A stretch of 64,000 nt of DNA from Sphingomonas faeni (GCF_024273235.1 NZ_JANBVH010000002.1:157375-221374); one strand, 5' to 3'. Positions 34,244-44,321 are shown, counted from the first letter of the stretch. Notes: generated by a model from the letters alone, not told the origin. Program-made: numbers and translations.

Positions 34244-36142
34244 ATGACGAAATTCTTCCTTCTCCTGAGCGCCGCAGCGATCGTATCGCCGGCCTATGCC
34301 CAGGACATCCCCGATACCGACGCCCCCGAACTCGTCGTCACCGCGAGCCGCGTCGCCCAGCCTGCCAGCGAGATCGGGCAGGCGGTGACCGTGATCGACC
34401 GCGCCGAGATCGAGCGCCGCCAGACCGTCGTGGTGTCCGATCTGCTCGCGACAACGCCCGGCGTCACCGTCACGCGCAACGGCACGCTCGGTGCGCTGAC
34501 CGGCGTGCGGATCCGTGGTGCCGAGTCCGACCAGACCCTGGTCGTGATCGACGGGGTGCGCGTCAACGATCCGGCCTCGACCGGCGGCGGCTTCGATTTC
34601 GGCAATCTGCTGGCGAGTTCGGTCGAGCGGATCGAGATATTGCGCGGGCCGAACTCGGTGCCATGGGGCAGCCAGGCGATCGGCGGCGTCGTCAACATCA
34701 TCACCGCAGCGCCGACCGAAGGCGTCCAGGCGCGCGCCAACGCCGAATATGGCTATGCCGACAGCCTGTTCGCGAGCGCGGGCGTGTCGGGCAAGTCGGG
34801 TCCGGTGTCCGGATCGCTGACCGGCGGCTATCTGAAGACCGACGGCATCTCGTCGGCGGCCAGCGGCACCGAGCGCGACGGCTATCGCCAATATGGCGCG
34901 ACGGGGCGGGTGGGCGTCGAGTTCGCGCCGGGGATCGGCCTCGATCTGCGCGGCTATTTCGCGGACAGCAAGGTCGAGATCGACGATGGTTTCGATCCGG
35001 AAACCTTCGTGGTCGCGGACAGCCTTGCCTATGGGACCACGCAGGAACTCTACGGCTATGCCGGCCTGCACGCGAACTTCGCCGACGGCCGGTTCAACAA
35101 CCGCGTCGCGTTCACGATCGCCGACATCAACCGCGACAATTTCTCGCAGCCCGGCGGTGACATGTCGTTCATCGGCCGCGGTCGCAGCGAGCGCTATGAA
35201 TATCAGGGCGACTTCCGTCCGCTCGACGAGGTCCGCGTGGTCGCGGGCGTCGAGCGCGAGAACAGCCGCTTCAACGACGGCTTCACCTTCGCGGATACCG
35301 GGATCACCAGCGTCTACGGCCAGTTGATCGTCAAGCCGCTCGACATCCTCACGATTACCGGCGGCGTCCGCAACGACGATCACGACGATTTCGGCAGCCG
35401 CACGACGTTCGGCGCCAACGCGGCGCTGGCATTGCGGACCGGCACGACGCTCCGCGCGAGTTACGGCGAAGGCTTCAAGGCCCCGACCCTGTACCAGCTC
35501 TTCTCCGCCTACGGGAACCGCGACCTCGACCCCGAGACCGCACGGAATTTCGACGTTGGTGTCGAACAGGCGTTTCTCGGCGACCGGGTCCGCGCGGGCG
35601 TGACGTATTTCAACCGCCGCACGCGCAACCAGATCGACTTCCGCAATTGCAGCCCGGCGGAGCAGGCGACGGCCGGTTCGATCTGCGTCGATCGCCCGTT
35701 CGGCGTGTACGACAATGTCGCGCGGGCCGAAGCGGACGGCGTCGAGTTTACGCTCGCGCTGCGTCCGGTCGACGCGCTGACGCTGACCGCCAACTACAGC
35801 TATATCCACACCGAGAACCGCGCGATCGGCGCCAATTTCGGCAACGATCTCGCGCGTCGCCCGAAGCAGACCGCGAGCGTCAACGCCGATTACCTGTTCG
35901 CGTTCGGGCTGTCGGTCGGCGGCACCGTGTCGCTGGTCGACGACAGCTTCGACGACGCCGCCAACACCACGCGGCTCGACGGCTATGCGCTGGCGGGCAT
36001 CCGCGCGGAAATGCCGATCGACGATCGGATCGCGCTGTACGGTCGCGTCGATAACCTCACCGACGCGCGGTACGAGACGGTCGCGGGCTACGGCAATTAC
36101 GGTCGCGCGGCGTATGGCGGCGTGCGGTTGCGCCTGAAGTGA
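34244..36142 (+). CDS. btuB: vitamin B12 outer-membrane receptor
   Basis: A 632-residue TonB-dependent receptor of BtuB type. It has a signal peptide (SAAAIVSPAYAQ), a TonB-box-like PELVVTASRVAQP, plug motifs GVRIRGAESDQTLVVIDGVR and IEILRGPNSVPWGSQAIGG, and a barrel ending GGVRLRLK. It follows a cobalamin riboswitch directly. ATG 34244 has AGGA about 9 bases upstream. Its stop overlaps the GTG of btuF, so the two are coupled. Confidence 0.93.
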   Translation: MTKFFLLLSAAAIVSPAYAQDIPDTDAPELVVTASRVAQPASEIGQAVTVIDRAEIERRQTVVVSDLLATTPGVTVTRNGTLGALTGVRIRGAESDQTLVVIDGVRVNDPASTGGGFDFGNLLASSVERIEILRGPNSVPWGSQAIGGVVNIITAAPTEGVQARANAEYGYADSLFASAGVSGKSGPVSGSLTGGYLKTDGISSAASGTERDGYRQYGATGRVGVEFAPGIGLDLRGYFADSKVEIDDGFDPETFVVADSLAYGTTQELYGYAGLHANFADGRFNNRVAFTIADINRDNFSQPGGDMSFIGRGRSERYEYQGDFRPLDEVRVVAGVERENSRFNDGFTFADTGITSVYGQLIVKPLDILTITGGVRNDDHDDFGSRTTFGANAALALRTGTTLRASYGEGFKAPTLYQLFSAYGNRDLDPETARNFDVGVEQAFLGDRVRAGVTYFNRRTRNQIDFRNCSPAEQATAGSICVDRPFGVYDNVARAEADGVEFTLALRPVDALTLTANYSYIHTENRAIGANFGNDLARRPKQTASVNADYLFAFGLSVGGTVSLVDDSFDDAANTTRLDGYALAGIRAEMPIDDRIALYGRVDNLTDARYETVAGYGNYGRAAYGGVRLRLK

Positions 36143-36939
36143 GGTGCGGGGCGATCCTCCTCGCGCTCCTGCTCGGGGGCTGCGCGCAACCCCCCGGAGC
36201 GGGCGGTGGCGGGGGGATCGTCTCGACCAATCCGTGCGTGGATTCGGTGCTGGTCCGGATCCTGCCGCCCGCGCGGATCGCCGGGATCAGCCATTATTCG
36301 CAAGATCCGTCCGCGACCTCGATCCCGCTCGCCGTTGCGCGGCGGTTTCGCGGCATCGCCGGGACCGCCGAGGAGGTGATCGCGCTGCACCCCGATCTCG
36401 TCATCGCCAGCACCTACACCCCGCCCGCGACCCAGGCGGCCTACGCCCGCGCCGGCCTGAAGACGTTGCTGCTCGGCATTCCGGACTCGATCGCCGAGAG
36501 CAAGGCGCAGGTCACGCAGATCGCCGATGCCGTCGGCGCGCCCGCGGGTGGCGCGCGGATCAATGCCGATATCGACCGCGCCGTGGCACGCTGGAGCCGG
36601 AAAGACGAACCCTCGCCAAGCGCGTTGCTCTATATCAGCGGCGATCTCGCGACCGGAGGGAGCACGTTGCTGAACGAGATGATGACCCACGTCGGCTTCC
36701 GCAACGCCGCCGCGACCTATGGCCTGACGCATACCGGCACGCTGTCCGCCGAGACGATCGTGACGCAGCCGCCCGCCATCGTGATAGCCCCCGAACGCGC
36801 CAGCCGCGGCACTGCGCTGCGCCGCCGCCTGCTGCCGACCACGCCGCAAGCCGTCTTCCCACGCGTCCTGATCAACTGCGGCGGCCCGACCATCCCGCCC
36901 GCGCTCGAACGCCTCGCCGCGATAAGGGCGGGGCTGTGA
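36139..36939 (+). CDS. btuF: cobalamin ABC transporter substrate-binding protein
   Basis: A 266-residue class-III periplasmic binding protein. It starts with GTG overlapping the btuB stop and carries a lipobox (LLLGGCAQ), so it is a lipoprotein. The domain begins IVSTNPCVDSVLVRILPPARI, and EEVIALHPDLVIAST fits the BtuF/FhuD fold. It would hand B12 from BtuB to BtuCD. The family-C repeat separates it from btuC. Confidence 0.87.
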   Translation: MRCGAILLALLLGGCAQPPGAGGGGGIVSTNPCVDSVLVRILPPARIAGISHYSQDPSATSIPLAVARRFRGIAGTAEEVIALHPDLVIASTYTPPATQAAYARAGLKTLLLGIPDSIAESKAQVTQIADAVGAPAGGARINADIDRAVARWSRKDEPSPSALLYISGDLATGGSTLLNEMMTHVGFRNAAATYGLTHTGTLSAETIVTQPPAIVIAPERASRGTALRRRLLPTTPQAVFPRVLINCGGPTIPPALERLAAIRAGL

Positions 36940-36973
36940 TGCGAGGTTCGAGTATCGGGAAACCTATCCCTGA

Positions 36974-37085
36974 CCACCTCCCCGGCAAAGGCCGGGGCCC
37001 AGTTGGCAAGGCTGGAGTAATGCAGCGCTGCCTGCGGTCACGATCGTTCCCCAACTGGGCCCCGGCCTTCGCCGGGGTGGTGGCG
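36974..37085. repeat. paired inverted repeat, family C
   Basis: CCCGGCAAAGGCCGGGGCCC and its complement-like right arm, with ~45 bases between, lie in the btuF-btuC gap and so probably inside one transcript. Confidence 0.88.
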
Positions 37086-37114
37086 GTGGTCGGTATGGGC
37101 GAGGGGGCGTTCCG

Positions 37115-38083
37115 ATGACCCGCACGCCCAAACTCATCGCGCTCGGCCTGCTGGTAATTCTCCTGTTCGGCCTCTCGCTCGGCTGCGGGAAAGTCTGGGT
37201 GCCGCTTGACGCCTGGTTCTCGAGCGACCCGCGCTGGTGGATCATCCTCGAACTCCGCCTGCCTCGCGCGGTGCTCGGGCTCGCCCTCGGCGCGACGCTC
37301 GGGCTGTCGGGTGCGGTCCTGCAAGGCTATCTCCGCAACCCGCTCGCGGACCCGGCGGTCGTCGGCGTGTCGTCGGTCGCGGCACTCGGCGCGGTCGCGG
37401 CGATCCTCTTCGGCGCCGGTTCGGGCCTCGCGATCTTCGCCGCGGCGATGCTCGGAGCCGGCGGCGCGGTCGCGTTGCTCGCCGCGCTGACGTGGCGGTC
37501 GCCAAGCGCGATCACCTTCATCCTCGCCGGCACCGTGCTCGCCAGCCTCGCCGGTGCGCTGACCGCGTTCCTGATCTCGATCGCGCCGAACCCCTATGCG
37601 GTCGCCGAGGTGATCGACTGGATCATGGGCGCGCTCACCGACCGCGGCTGGGACGATATAAAGCGCGCGCTGCCGCCGATGCTGCTCGGTACGGTCCTGC
37701 TGCTGCTCACCGGCCGCTCGCTCGACGCGCTGTCGCTGGGCGAGGCAGCGGCGCGGTCGCTCGGCATAAGGATGGGCCGCGTCCGCTGGCTGGTCGTGCT
37801 CGGCACCGGCCTCGTGGTCGGCGCGGGCGTCGCGGTGACCGGCGTGATCGGCTTCGTCGGCCTCGTCGTGCCGCATCTGCTCCGCCCGGTCTTCGGCCAC
37901 CGCCCCAGCGCCCTGCTGCTGCCCTCGGCACTCGGCGGCGCGGCGCTCGTGCTCGCCGCCGACAGCCTCGTCCGCGTCGCCCCCGGCGCAGGCGAAGTCC
38001 GGCTGGGCGTCGCGATGGCGCTGATCGGCGCGCCGTTCTTCCTCGGATTGCTGGTCAAGGAACGGGGCCGCGCATGGATCTGA
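37115..38083 (+). CDS. btuC: cobalamin ABC transporter permease
   Basis: A 322-residue FecCD/BtuC-type permease with about ten membrane helices. Family motifs are LRLPRAVLGLALGATLGLSG, LQGYLRNPLADPAVVGVSS, and GFVGLVVPHLLRPVFGHRP near the cytoplasmic coupling region. Its last 10 bases overlap btuD. The substrate is taken from btuB/btuF and the riboswitch. Confidence 0.9.
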   Translation: MTRTPKLIALGLLVILLFGLSLGCGKVWVPLDAWFSSDPRWWIILELRLPRAVLGLALGATLGLSGAVLQGYLRNPLADPAVVGVSSVAALGAVAAILFGAGSGLAIFAAAMLGAGGAVALLAALTWRSPSAITFILAGTVLASLAGALTAFLISIAPNPYAVAEVIDWIMGALTDRGWDDIKRALPPMLLGTVLLLLTGRSLDALSLGEAAARSLGIRMGRVRWLVVLGTGLVVGAGVAVTGVIGFVGLVVPHLLRPVFGHRPSALLLPSALGGAALVLAADSLVRVAPGAGEVRLGVAMALIGAPFFLGLLVKERGRAWI

Positions 38084-38853
38084 TCGTCGACGCGCTGTGC
38101 GTGAAACTCGGCAAGCGCACCGTCCTCCACAACGTGTCCGCACACCTGCGCCCCGGCCGCGTCACCGCGATCCTCGGCCCCAACGGCGCCGGCAAGAGCA
38201 CGCTGGTGAAGGCCGCCGCGGCGCTCGTCGATCGTAGCGGCGGCAGCGTCCGGCTCGACACGCAGGACGTCGCGACGATGGACCCGCGCGCCCGCGCCCG
38301 CGCGATCGGCTACCTCCCGCAGGAAGCGACGGTTCACTGGAACATCGTCGCCCGCGACGTCGTCGCGCTCGGCCGCCTGCCGCACCTCGGCGCGCATGCC
38401 GCGCCATCGCCCGAAGACCGCGCCGCCGTCGACCGCGCCATGCACGACACCGAGACCACGCACCTCGCCGAACGCCCGGTCGGCGAACTCTCCGGCGGCG
38501 AGCGCGCCCGCGTCCTGCTCGCGCGCGTGTTCGCAGGCGAACCCCGCTGGCTGCTCGCCGACGAACCGCTTGCCAGCCTCGACCCCTCGCACCAGATCGA
38601 CCTGCTCGCCCGCCTGCGCGCCTACGCGGCCGGCGGGGCAGGGGTGGCGATCGTCCTCCACGACCTCGTTCAGGCGCAACGCGCGGCCGACGATGCGCTG
38701 GTGATCGCAGACGGTCGCATCATTGCGTTCGGTCCGGTCGCCGAGGTGATGACCGCGGACACACTCGCCCGCGTGTTCGGCGTCCGCGTCGCGCCGCTCG
38801 ACGACGGAGGCCGCCGCCTGCTAGTCCCAGTCGGGCGTGTCGAGGTAGGCTAG
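38074..38853 (+). CDS. btuD: cobalamin ABC transporter ATP-binding protein
   Basis: 259 residues. Walker A GPNGAGKST (about 35-43), Q-loop near GYLPQEATVHWN, signature LSGGERARVLLARV, Walker B WLLADEPLASLD and H-loop IVLHDLVQA are all intact. The ATG at 38074 lies inside btuC. It powers BtuCDF import of B12; iron-siderophore import is the alternative, made less likely by the riboswitch. Confidence 0.9.
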   Translation: MDLIVDALCVKLGKRTVLHNVSAHLRPGRVTAILGPNGAGKSTLVKAAAALVDRSGGSVRLDTQDVATMDPRARARAIGYLPQEATVHWNIVARDVVALGRLPHLGAHAAPSPEDRAAVDRAMHDTETTHLAERPVGELSGGERARVLLARVFAGEPRWLLADEPLASLDPSHQIDLLARLRAYAAGGAGVAIVLHDLVQAQRAADDALVIADGRIIAFGPVAEVMTADTLARVFGVRVAPLDDGGRRLLVPVGRVEVG

Positions 38854-38946
38854 CCAAGCTACACGCTCGGTGGATCGGGGCTAAGCCGGGGCCCGCCGGG
38901 TGAAAGATCATCGACGCGCCGCGCCCGCGGCACTATCCCGCGCCGG

Positions 38947-39984
38947 GTGATCGACATTCCCGCTCCCCTTCGCCTGCGCCTAGACGGCGACGCCCTCGTC
39001 CAGAACTGGCGCACGCTCGACCGCATGAGCGGCACCGCGGCATGCGGCGCGGCGGTCAAGGCGAACGGCTACGGCCTCGGCGCGATCGAGGTCGCCCGCC
39101 GCCTCGCCGCCGCAGGGTGCCGCGATTTCTTCGTCTCGAACTGGCAGGAAGCCGCCGAGCTCGCGCCACTGGGGCTGACCGTGTCCGTTCTCCACGGCGT
39201 CCGCGAGGAAGACATGCCCGCCGTCACCGCCGGCTTCGCCCGCCCGGTCCTCAACACGCCCATTCAGGTCGCGCGCTGGAAAGCCGCAGGCGGCGGCCCC
39301 TGCGACGTGATGGTCGACACCGGCATGAACCGCCTCGGAGTCTCCGCGGACGACATCGCCGGCGGCCTGCTCGACGGCCTCGCGATCGAAACGCTGATGA
39401 GCCATCTGGCGTGCGCCGACGAGGATGTGCCGATGAACGCGGTCCAGCGCGACCGCTTCGCCGCCCTGGCAGGCACGACATCCGCACGACGCCTGAGCCT
39501 CGCCAACTCCGCCGGCATCGCGCTCAAGGGCTATGCGTTCGACCTGACCCGTCCCGGCCTCGCGCTCTACGGCGGCGTTCCCCGGAACGAACTGAGCGCG
39601 ATCCGGCAGGTCGTTGGCCCCGAAGCACAGATCCTGCAACGCCGTCGCGTCCATGCGAGCGACAGCGTCGGCTACAACGCACTCTGGACGGCAAAGGACG
39701 AAACCGAGGTCGCGATCGTCAATCTCGGCTACGCGGACGGCTACCGACGGCATTTCACCAATATCGGCGCGGCGTTGGCATCAGGTCGGGTGCTGCCGGT
39801 TCTCGGCAGGGTCTCGATGGATCTGGTCGCGATCGGCGTCGACGCAGCCAAGGATCTGGCCGAGGGCGACTGGGTCGCGCTGGACTATGCCCTGCCGACC
39901 AGCGCGGCCGCATCGGGGCTCTCGCAATATGAACTGCTCACCGGCCTCGGCGCGCGGTTCGAGCGTGTATGGACGACTAGCTGA
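38947..39984 (+). CDS. alr: alanine racemase
   Basis: 345 residues interconverting L- and D-alanine for peptidoglycan. The PLP lysine is Lys38 in AAVKANGYGLG, and the second base is Tyr243 in SVGYN. MVDTGMNRLGV and LGRVSMDL are family motifs. The start is GTG 38947, since the conserved N-terminus begins there. Its end overlaps the convergent oxygenase gene by 8 bases. Confidence 0.93.
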   Translation: MIDIPAPLRLRLDGDALVQNWRTLDRMSGTAACGAAVKANGYGLGAIEVARRLAAAGCRDFFVSNWQEAAELAPLGLTVSVLHGVREEDMPAVTAGFARPVLNTPIQVARWKAAGGGPCDVMVDTGMNRLGVSADDIAGGLLDGLAIETLMSHLACADEDVPMNAVQRDRFAALAGTTSARRLSLANSAGIALKGYAFDLTRPGLALYGGVPRNELSAIRQVVGPEAQILQRRRVHASDSVGYNALWTAKDETEVAIVNLGYADGYRRHFTNIGAALASGRVLPVLGRVSMDLVAIGVDAAKDLAEGDWVALDYALPTSAAASGLSQYELLTGLGARFERVWTTS

Positions 39985-40948
39985 TCGTCCACGGATCGAT
40001 CGGTTCTGCCCGGATCCAGCGTGTCGCCAGCCATTTGGCGCCCTGCATCACAGGCAAGCCGGCATGCCGGCTGGATTGGTCGATCGCGCCGTCCCGGGTC
40101 AGCGTCCGGAAGACGATCGCATCGCCGCCGCGCGGCGTGATCTTCAGGTTGCTGGCGGGAAAATGCGTTTCGCCGCCGCCATAGCCCTCGTTCAGATAGA
40201 TCAGAACGGTCGCGACGCGCTGGTTGGCGGCATCCTGGATCGTGTCCAGGTGAAGCCGATATTGCTGTCCCGGTCGATACCGCAATATCGTAAGCGGCTC
40301 GCCTTGAGCAATCTCCGTGCCGCTGGCGGCGGCAATCCGCCGGTTTAGCGCACGAACCACCAAATCTTCCCGTGCCGGCCCGATCGCGGTCCCGTCCGAC
40401 GTCCGGATCGGATGCGCGATCCAGCGACCGGTGCGGGGATCGATCACGCGTGCGGGCTCCAGCATCGCTGCCGCAACGCCCGCAAGATGAGCACACTCCG
40501 CGGGGGAGAACAATTTCGGAAAGCGGACCACATTAGGCGCAACGCTCAGTATCTCGTGTACCGGCAGCGTAATCGGTGCGCCCTCAGCGTCGATGTCCAT
40601 CGCCTTGACCAGCGCCAACTGTTCCCTCGCGACGGGATCGTTTCCTGCCGCGGTTCGCAACAATGCCAAAGCCGCGGGCCAGTCGGCCTTGCCACCGCTG
40701 CCATTGGCCGTGAGTGCGATCTCCATCAGCGCGGCATCGACATGACCGATCGAAACGGCCCGGGCCAACAGCGCCCGCGCATGGGCCAAGTCGCGTGAAA
40801 CAACGTCGCCGGCGAGATACCAAACCGCCAATTGCATCAGCGCGTCGACGTCGCCGCGATCGGCGGCGGAGTTTATAACGGCCAGCGCCTCAGATGCCTG
40901 GCCGATCGAAACCAGATGCAGGGCCGTCGCGGCAGGGCTTTGTGTCAT
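39977..40948 (-). CDS. 2OG-Fe(II) oxygenase with N-terminal Sel1-type repeats
   Basis: 323 residues. The N-terminal half has Sel1-like helical repeats (ADRGDVDALMQLAVWYLAGD; AHARALLARAVSIGHVDAAL). The C-terminal prolyl-4-hydroxylase-type domain has the iron ligands in YRLHLDT (HxD) and SSRHAGLPVMQGAKWLATRW (distal His, 2OG-binding Lys). It likely hydroxylates a protein or peptide; the target is unknown. Its 3' end overlaps alr in the opposite direction by 8 bases. Confidence 0.85.
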   Translation of the reverse strand: MTQSPAATALHLVSIGQASEALAVINSAADRGDVDALMQLAVWYLAGDVVSRDLAHARALLARAVSIGHVDAALMEIALTANGSGGKADWPAALALLRTAAGNDPVAREQLALVKAMDIDAEGAPITLPVHEILSVAPNVVRFPKLFSPAECAHLAGVAAAMLEPARVIDPRTGRWIAHPIRTSDGTAIGPAREDLVVRALNRRIAAASGTEIAQGEPLTILRYRPGQQYRLHLDTIQDAANQRVATVLIYLNEGYGGGETHFPASNLKITPRGGDAIVFRTLTRDGAIDQSSRHAGLPVMQGAKWLATRWIRAEPIDPWTIS

Positions 40949-40992
40949 GCAGGTTTCATAGCAGAGCGCGTCCGCAAACCGCTAATCCACCA

Positions 40993-41027
40993 GACAAAAA
41001 AAGGGCCGAGTTTCCTCGACCCTTTTT
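40993..41027. terminator. terminator-like hairpin near the TonB receptor 3' end
   Basis: AAGGGCCGAG/CTCGACCCTT forms a stem with one mismatch, flanked by A7 on the left and T5 on the right. It could end transcripts on either strand, and is best placed for the TonB receptor on the reverse strand. Confidence 0.75.
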
Positions 41028-41048
41028 CAGATTTGCCGTTCCGATCGT

Positions 41049-44000
41049 TCAGAACTTGGCGGTAACTCCGACATAACCGAACCGACCGCGGTTGTCATAG
41101 ATCGCGCTGCCTGCGCCGATACCCGTGACACCATAGGGCGGCAGCCTGTTGCTGACGTTGTTCACGCCAAAATAGGCATTGAAGCGCTCGTTCACGTCAA
41201 CACCGGCACGGATGTCATGATAGGTCACGGCGGGGTACTGCTCGATCGTGGCATAATCCGCGTTCTGCGGCGGCTGACCGTTGAGCGCGTTGTAATCCTC
41301 GAACGTGTTCAAGTACATTTTATCGATCCAGCGCACCGAGTAGCCGAACGAGACTTTGCCGATCTTGACGTCGGCGCTGATGTTGAACTGATCCGACGGA
41401 TCACCTAATTCACCATTGATCGTGTTCTTGAAGCTTGGATCAGCCGGGTTGGTGTAGTTGTCGCGCTGGACCACGTGAGTCCAGATGCCCTTGGTGGACA
41501 CTTCACCCCAGCTGAACCGGTGGTTGTACGCGATGTTGGTATCGAACCCGGTCGCCTTCAACTTCGCGAAGTTGGCCGTCGTCTGCAACAGCGAGCCCTC
41601 GAGAACCCGGAACGGGATTTCACCGCGTGGACCGCCACCGGCGCCTGCGCGCTGGAACAGGCCACAGAACGGATTGTTCAGCGTCGGCGAGTCGTAGCAG
41701 AGGTTCAGGATGTTCTGCGCGGTCACCGCGGAGATCACCTTGTCGACCGTGATGTTGTAGTAGTCGGTCGAGATCGACAGGCCGGGCAGGAACCGGGGCG
41801 TGAAGACACCACCCAACGTATAAGACTTGGACGTCTCGGCCTCGAGCTGCGGGTTGCCGCCGCTGATGATCTCCAGCGACGAGCTGTAAACATAGTCGTA
41901 GCCAGCCGGTGCGCCTGCCGCGGAGCAGTTCGCCGCGCGGGTCGCAGAACCCGTGGCGAGGTTGCGGGCCGAGCAGGGATCGTTCGGCGCAGGCGTGAAG
42001 TTCTGACTCTGTGCCGAATACAGGTCGCCGAGATACGGCGAGCGTACCGACTTCGAATAGGAACCACGGACCATCAGATCACGGATCGGACGCCAGTTAA
42101 CGCCACCGCCATACGCGTAGACGGTGCCGACCGAACCCTTGTAGTCCGCGACGCGACCCGAGCCGTTGATCGTCAGTTCCTGCAGAAGCGGAACGTCCTT
42201 GACCAGCGGGATCGAGATTTCGCCGAACGCTTCCTTCACCTCGAACGCGGGCGAGCGGAAGGAGGGGATCGCGTTATAGAACGCGTACCCGGCCTGCGTC
42301 ACCGGATCGAGATCATAGGACAGCGTCTCGCGACGATATTCGCCGCCCACCGAAAACGCGATCGGGCCGCCTGGCAGCTCGAACAACTGGCTCAGGTCGC
42401 CGGAAATGTAGCCCAAACCCTGGAACTGGGTGGCCTTGCCGGTGGCTTCGGTCGAGACGGTCAGATAGTTGCGGACCGCTTGGCTGACCGAACCGTCGCC
42501 GAACGGATTGAGCGGAACGCATGCTGCGACGTCCGCTGCGAGAACCGCGGGGTTGCCCGCCCGATCGCTGCCCGCATAGGCTGAGTCGACCTGCGACCGG
42601 CAGACGATCTGCCCGGATGCATTGCGCACCGTATCGTTGGCGAGCAGGAAACGCTGACGGTTGATGTTGCCCTGAATGACGTTGCGCTCACGGTGTTCGC
42701 CGTAGTTGGCGGCCAATTCGTAATGCCAGTCGGTGTTGAAATCGCCACGGATGCCGCCGACGATACGGTAGGTCTCGCGCCGGATATTTTCGTCACGGAT
42801 GCCGAGATCGACATAATTGCGGCGTGACGAGAAGCGGTACGTTCCGGCCGCGATCTGCGCCAGAGTGGCGTTGCGGAGGGCAACGCCGGTCGCGCTGGTG
42901 CCGAACGCGGCGCCGGTGTTCGGATTGACGCCGGAATTGACCGCTGCGGTCAGCTGGGCGGCGATCGTCGCACGAGCACCCGCATCGAGATAGGGGTTGT
43001 CGAGACGAATGCCCTCACGGTTGACCGGTCCGTTGCCGGTCGGGTTCGTAAGGACGTAGGATCGATCATTGAAGCCGGCGATGGGCGTGGAGTCGGCGAG
43101 TGTCTGCCCCTGCGAGAAGAATGGGCCGCTCTGCGAGCCGCGCGCTTCCGATCGGACATATTTGGCTTCGACGAACGGCACGAGCGCCGGGCTGATCTCG
43201 AAATGGCCGATCAGGTTGGCGGCGTACCGGTTGAGTTCCGGCGACAGGACGAGCAACTGGCCTTCGCGGCCGGTATAGCCATTGCCCCCGACATAGCTGC
43301 CATTTGGCCCGAGGCCGATGCGCGTACCCGTCTGTGGGACAAGCGAGCCGTTCGGCTGGAACAGATAGGCGCAGGTGAACGAGCTACCTGCCGAGTCCAC
43401 ACCGCATGGTGCATTCGCGGTATTGGCATAGCGGATGCCGACCTGACCGCCGGTCGAAATCGTCGTAGAGCGGATGTCGCGGACGAAGATGCGATCGGGA
43501 ATGCTGTCCGATCCGTTTACTGCGCCTGCCGGATCCGTATCGACGATAACGAAACCGTCGTTCTGGCGAAGATTCGGTCGACCCGACGCGTAGTAGTCCT
43601 GCTGATGGGCATATTCCAGGTTGACGGCAATGTTGCCGCGACCGTCGGCAAAGTTCTTGCCGGCGACTGCCGACAGATACTGGTTGCCCGCATCGCCATA
43701 TTTGCTGATGCCGGTCTGACCATGCAGATCGAGGCCGTCGTAATTTTCCTTGAGAACGAAGTTGACGACCCCGGCGATGGCATCCGAGCCGTATACGGCC
43801 GAGTTGCCACCAGACACGATGTCGATCTTCTCGATCAGATCGGTCGGGAACGTGTTGATGTCTGGGCTGTTGCCGTTGTTGATGATCTCCGACGAGACAT
43901 GGCGTCGGCCGTTTACCAGGACGAGAGTCCGCGACGTGCCAAGACCGCGAAGATCGAGCAGGTTAAGGCCGCGAACGCCGAGGCCGCTCGTCGAGTTCTG

Positions 44001-44321
44001 CGAACTCACCGTGCTGCGCAACTGCGGCAGATCGTTGAGAACGTCGCCGACGGAAACACGGCCCGCCGAAAAAATGTCCGCAGCGGTGACGGTCGTGATC
44101 GGGTTCGGCGACTCATCATTCGCACGACGAATACGCGATCCGGTAATCAGGATCTCTTCTACCTCGGTGCCTTCCCCCTGCGCTGCCTGGGTTGGCATGG
44201 TGCCATCCGCGTTCACCGGCGCCGAATTCGCGTCGGGTACGGCCTGCGCAACGGCGAGGCCTGGCAAAAGCGACAGAGCGCCGACCAATGCGGTCGCGCC
44301 CAAAAGCCGTGATAAGTTCAT
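41049..44321 (-). CDS. large TonB-dependent receptor
   Basis: 1090 residues. A signal peptide (LGALSLLPGLAVAQ-like, residues 1-26) is followed by a TonB-box region VEEILITGSRIRR, a plug with SGLGVRGLNLLDLRGLGTSRTL (first 20 residues conserved in the sphingomonad type) and YGSDAIAGVVNFVL, and a long barrel ending VGVTAKF. ATG 44321 begins the signal peptide after GGGGGA. Receptors of this size in sphingomonads often take up sugars or peptides. No transporter gene is adjacent, so the ligand is unknown. Confidence 0.88.
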   Translation of the reverse strand: MNLSRLLGATALVGALSLLPGLAVAQAVPDANSAPVNADGTMPTQAAQGEGTEVEEILITGSRIRRANDESPNPITTVTAADIFSAGRVSVGDVLNDLPQLRSTVSSQNSTSGLGVRGLNLLDLRGLGTSRTLVLVNGRRHVSSEIINNGNSPDINTFPTDLIEKIDIVSGGNSAVYGSDAIAGVVNFVLKENYDGLDLHGQTGISKYGDAGNQYLSAVAGKNFADGRGNIAVNLEYAHQQDYYASGRPNLRQNDGFVIVDTDPAGAVNGSDSIPDRIFVRDIRSTTISTGGQVGIRYANTANAPCGVDSAGSSFTCAYLFQPNGSLVPQTGTRIGLGPNGSYVGGNGYTGREGQLLVLSPELNRYAANLIGHFEISPALVPFVEAKYVRSEARGSQSGPFFSQGQTLADSTPIAGFNDRSYVLTNPTGNGPVNREGIRLDNPYLDAGARATIAAQLTAAVNSGVNPNTGAAFGTSATGVALRNATLAQIAAGTYRFSSRRNYVDLGIRDENIRRETYRIVGGIRGDFNTDWHYELAANYGEHRERNVIQGNINRQRFLLANDTVRNASGQIVCRSQVDSAYAGSDRAGNPAVLAADVAACVPLNPFGDGSVSQAVRNYLTVSTEATGKATQFQGLGYISGDLSQLFELPGGPIAFSVGGEYRRETLSYDLDPVTQAGYAFYNAIPSFRSPAFEVKEAFGEISIPLVKDVPLLQELTINGSGRVADYKGSVGTVYAYGGGVNWRPIRDLMVRGSYSKSVRSPYLGDLYSAQSQNFTPAPNDPCSARNLATGSATRAANCSAAGAPAGYDYVYSSSLEIISGGNPQLEAETSKSYTLGGVFTPRFLPGLSISTDYYNITVDKVISAVTAQNILNLCYDSPTLNNPFCGLFQRAGAGGGPRGEIPFRVLEGSLLQTTANFAKLKATGFDTNIAYNHRFSWGEVSTKGIWTHVVQRDNYTNPADPSFKNTINGELGDPSDQFNISADVKIGKVSFGYSVRWIDKMYLNTFEDYNALNGQPPQNADYATIEQYPAVTYHDIRAGVDVNERFNAYFGVNNVSNRLPPYGVTGIGAGSAIYDNRGRFGYVGVTAKF

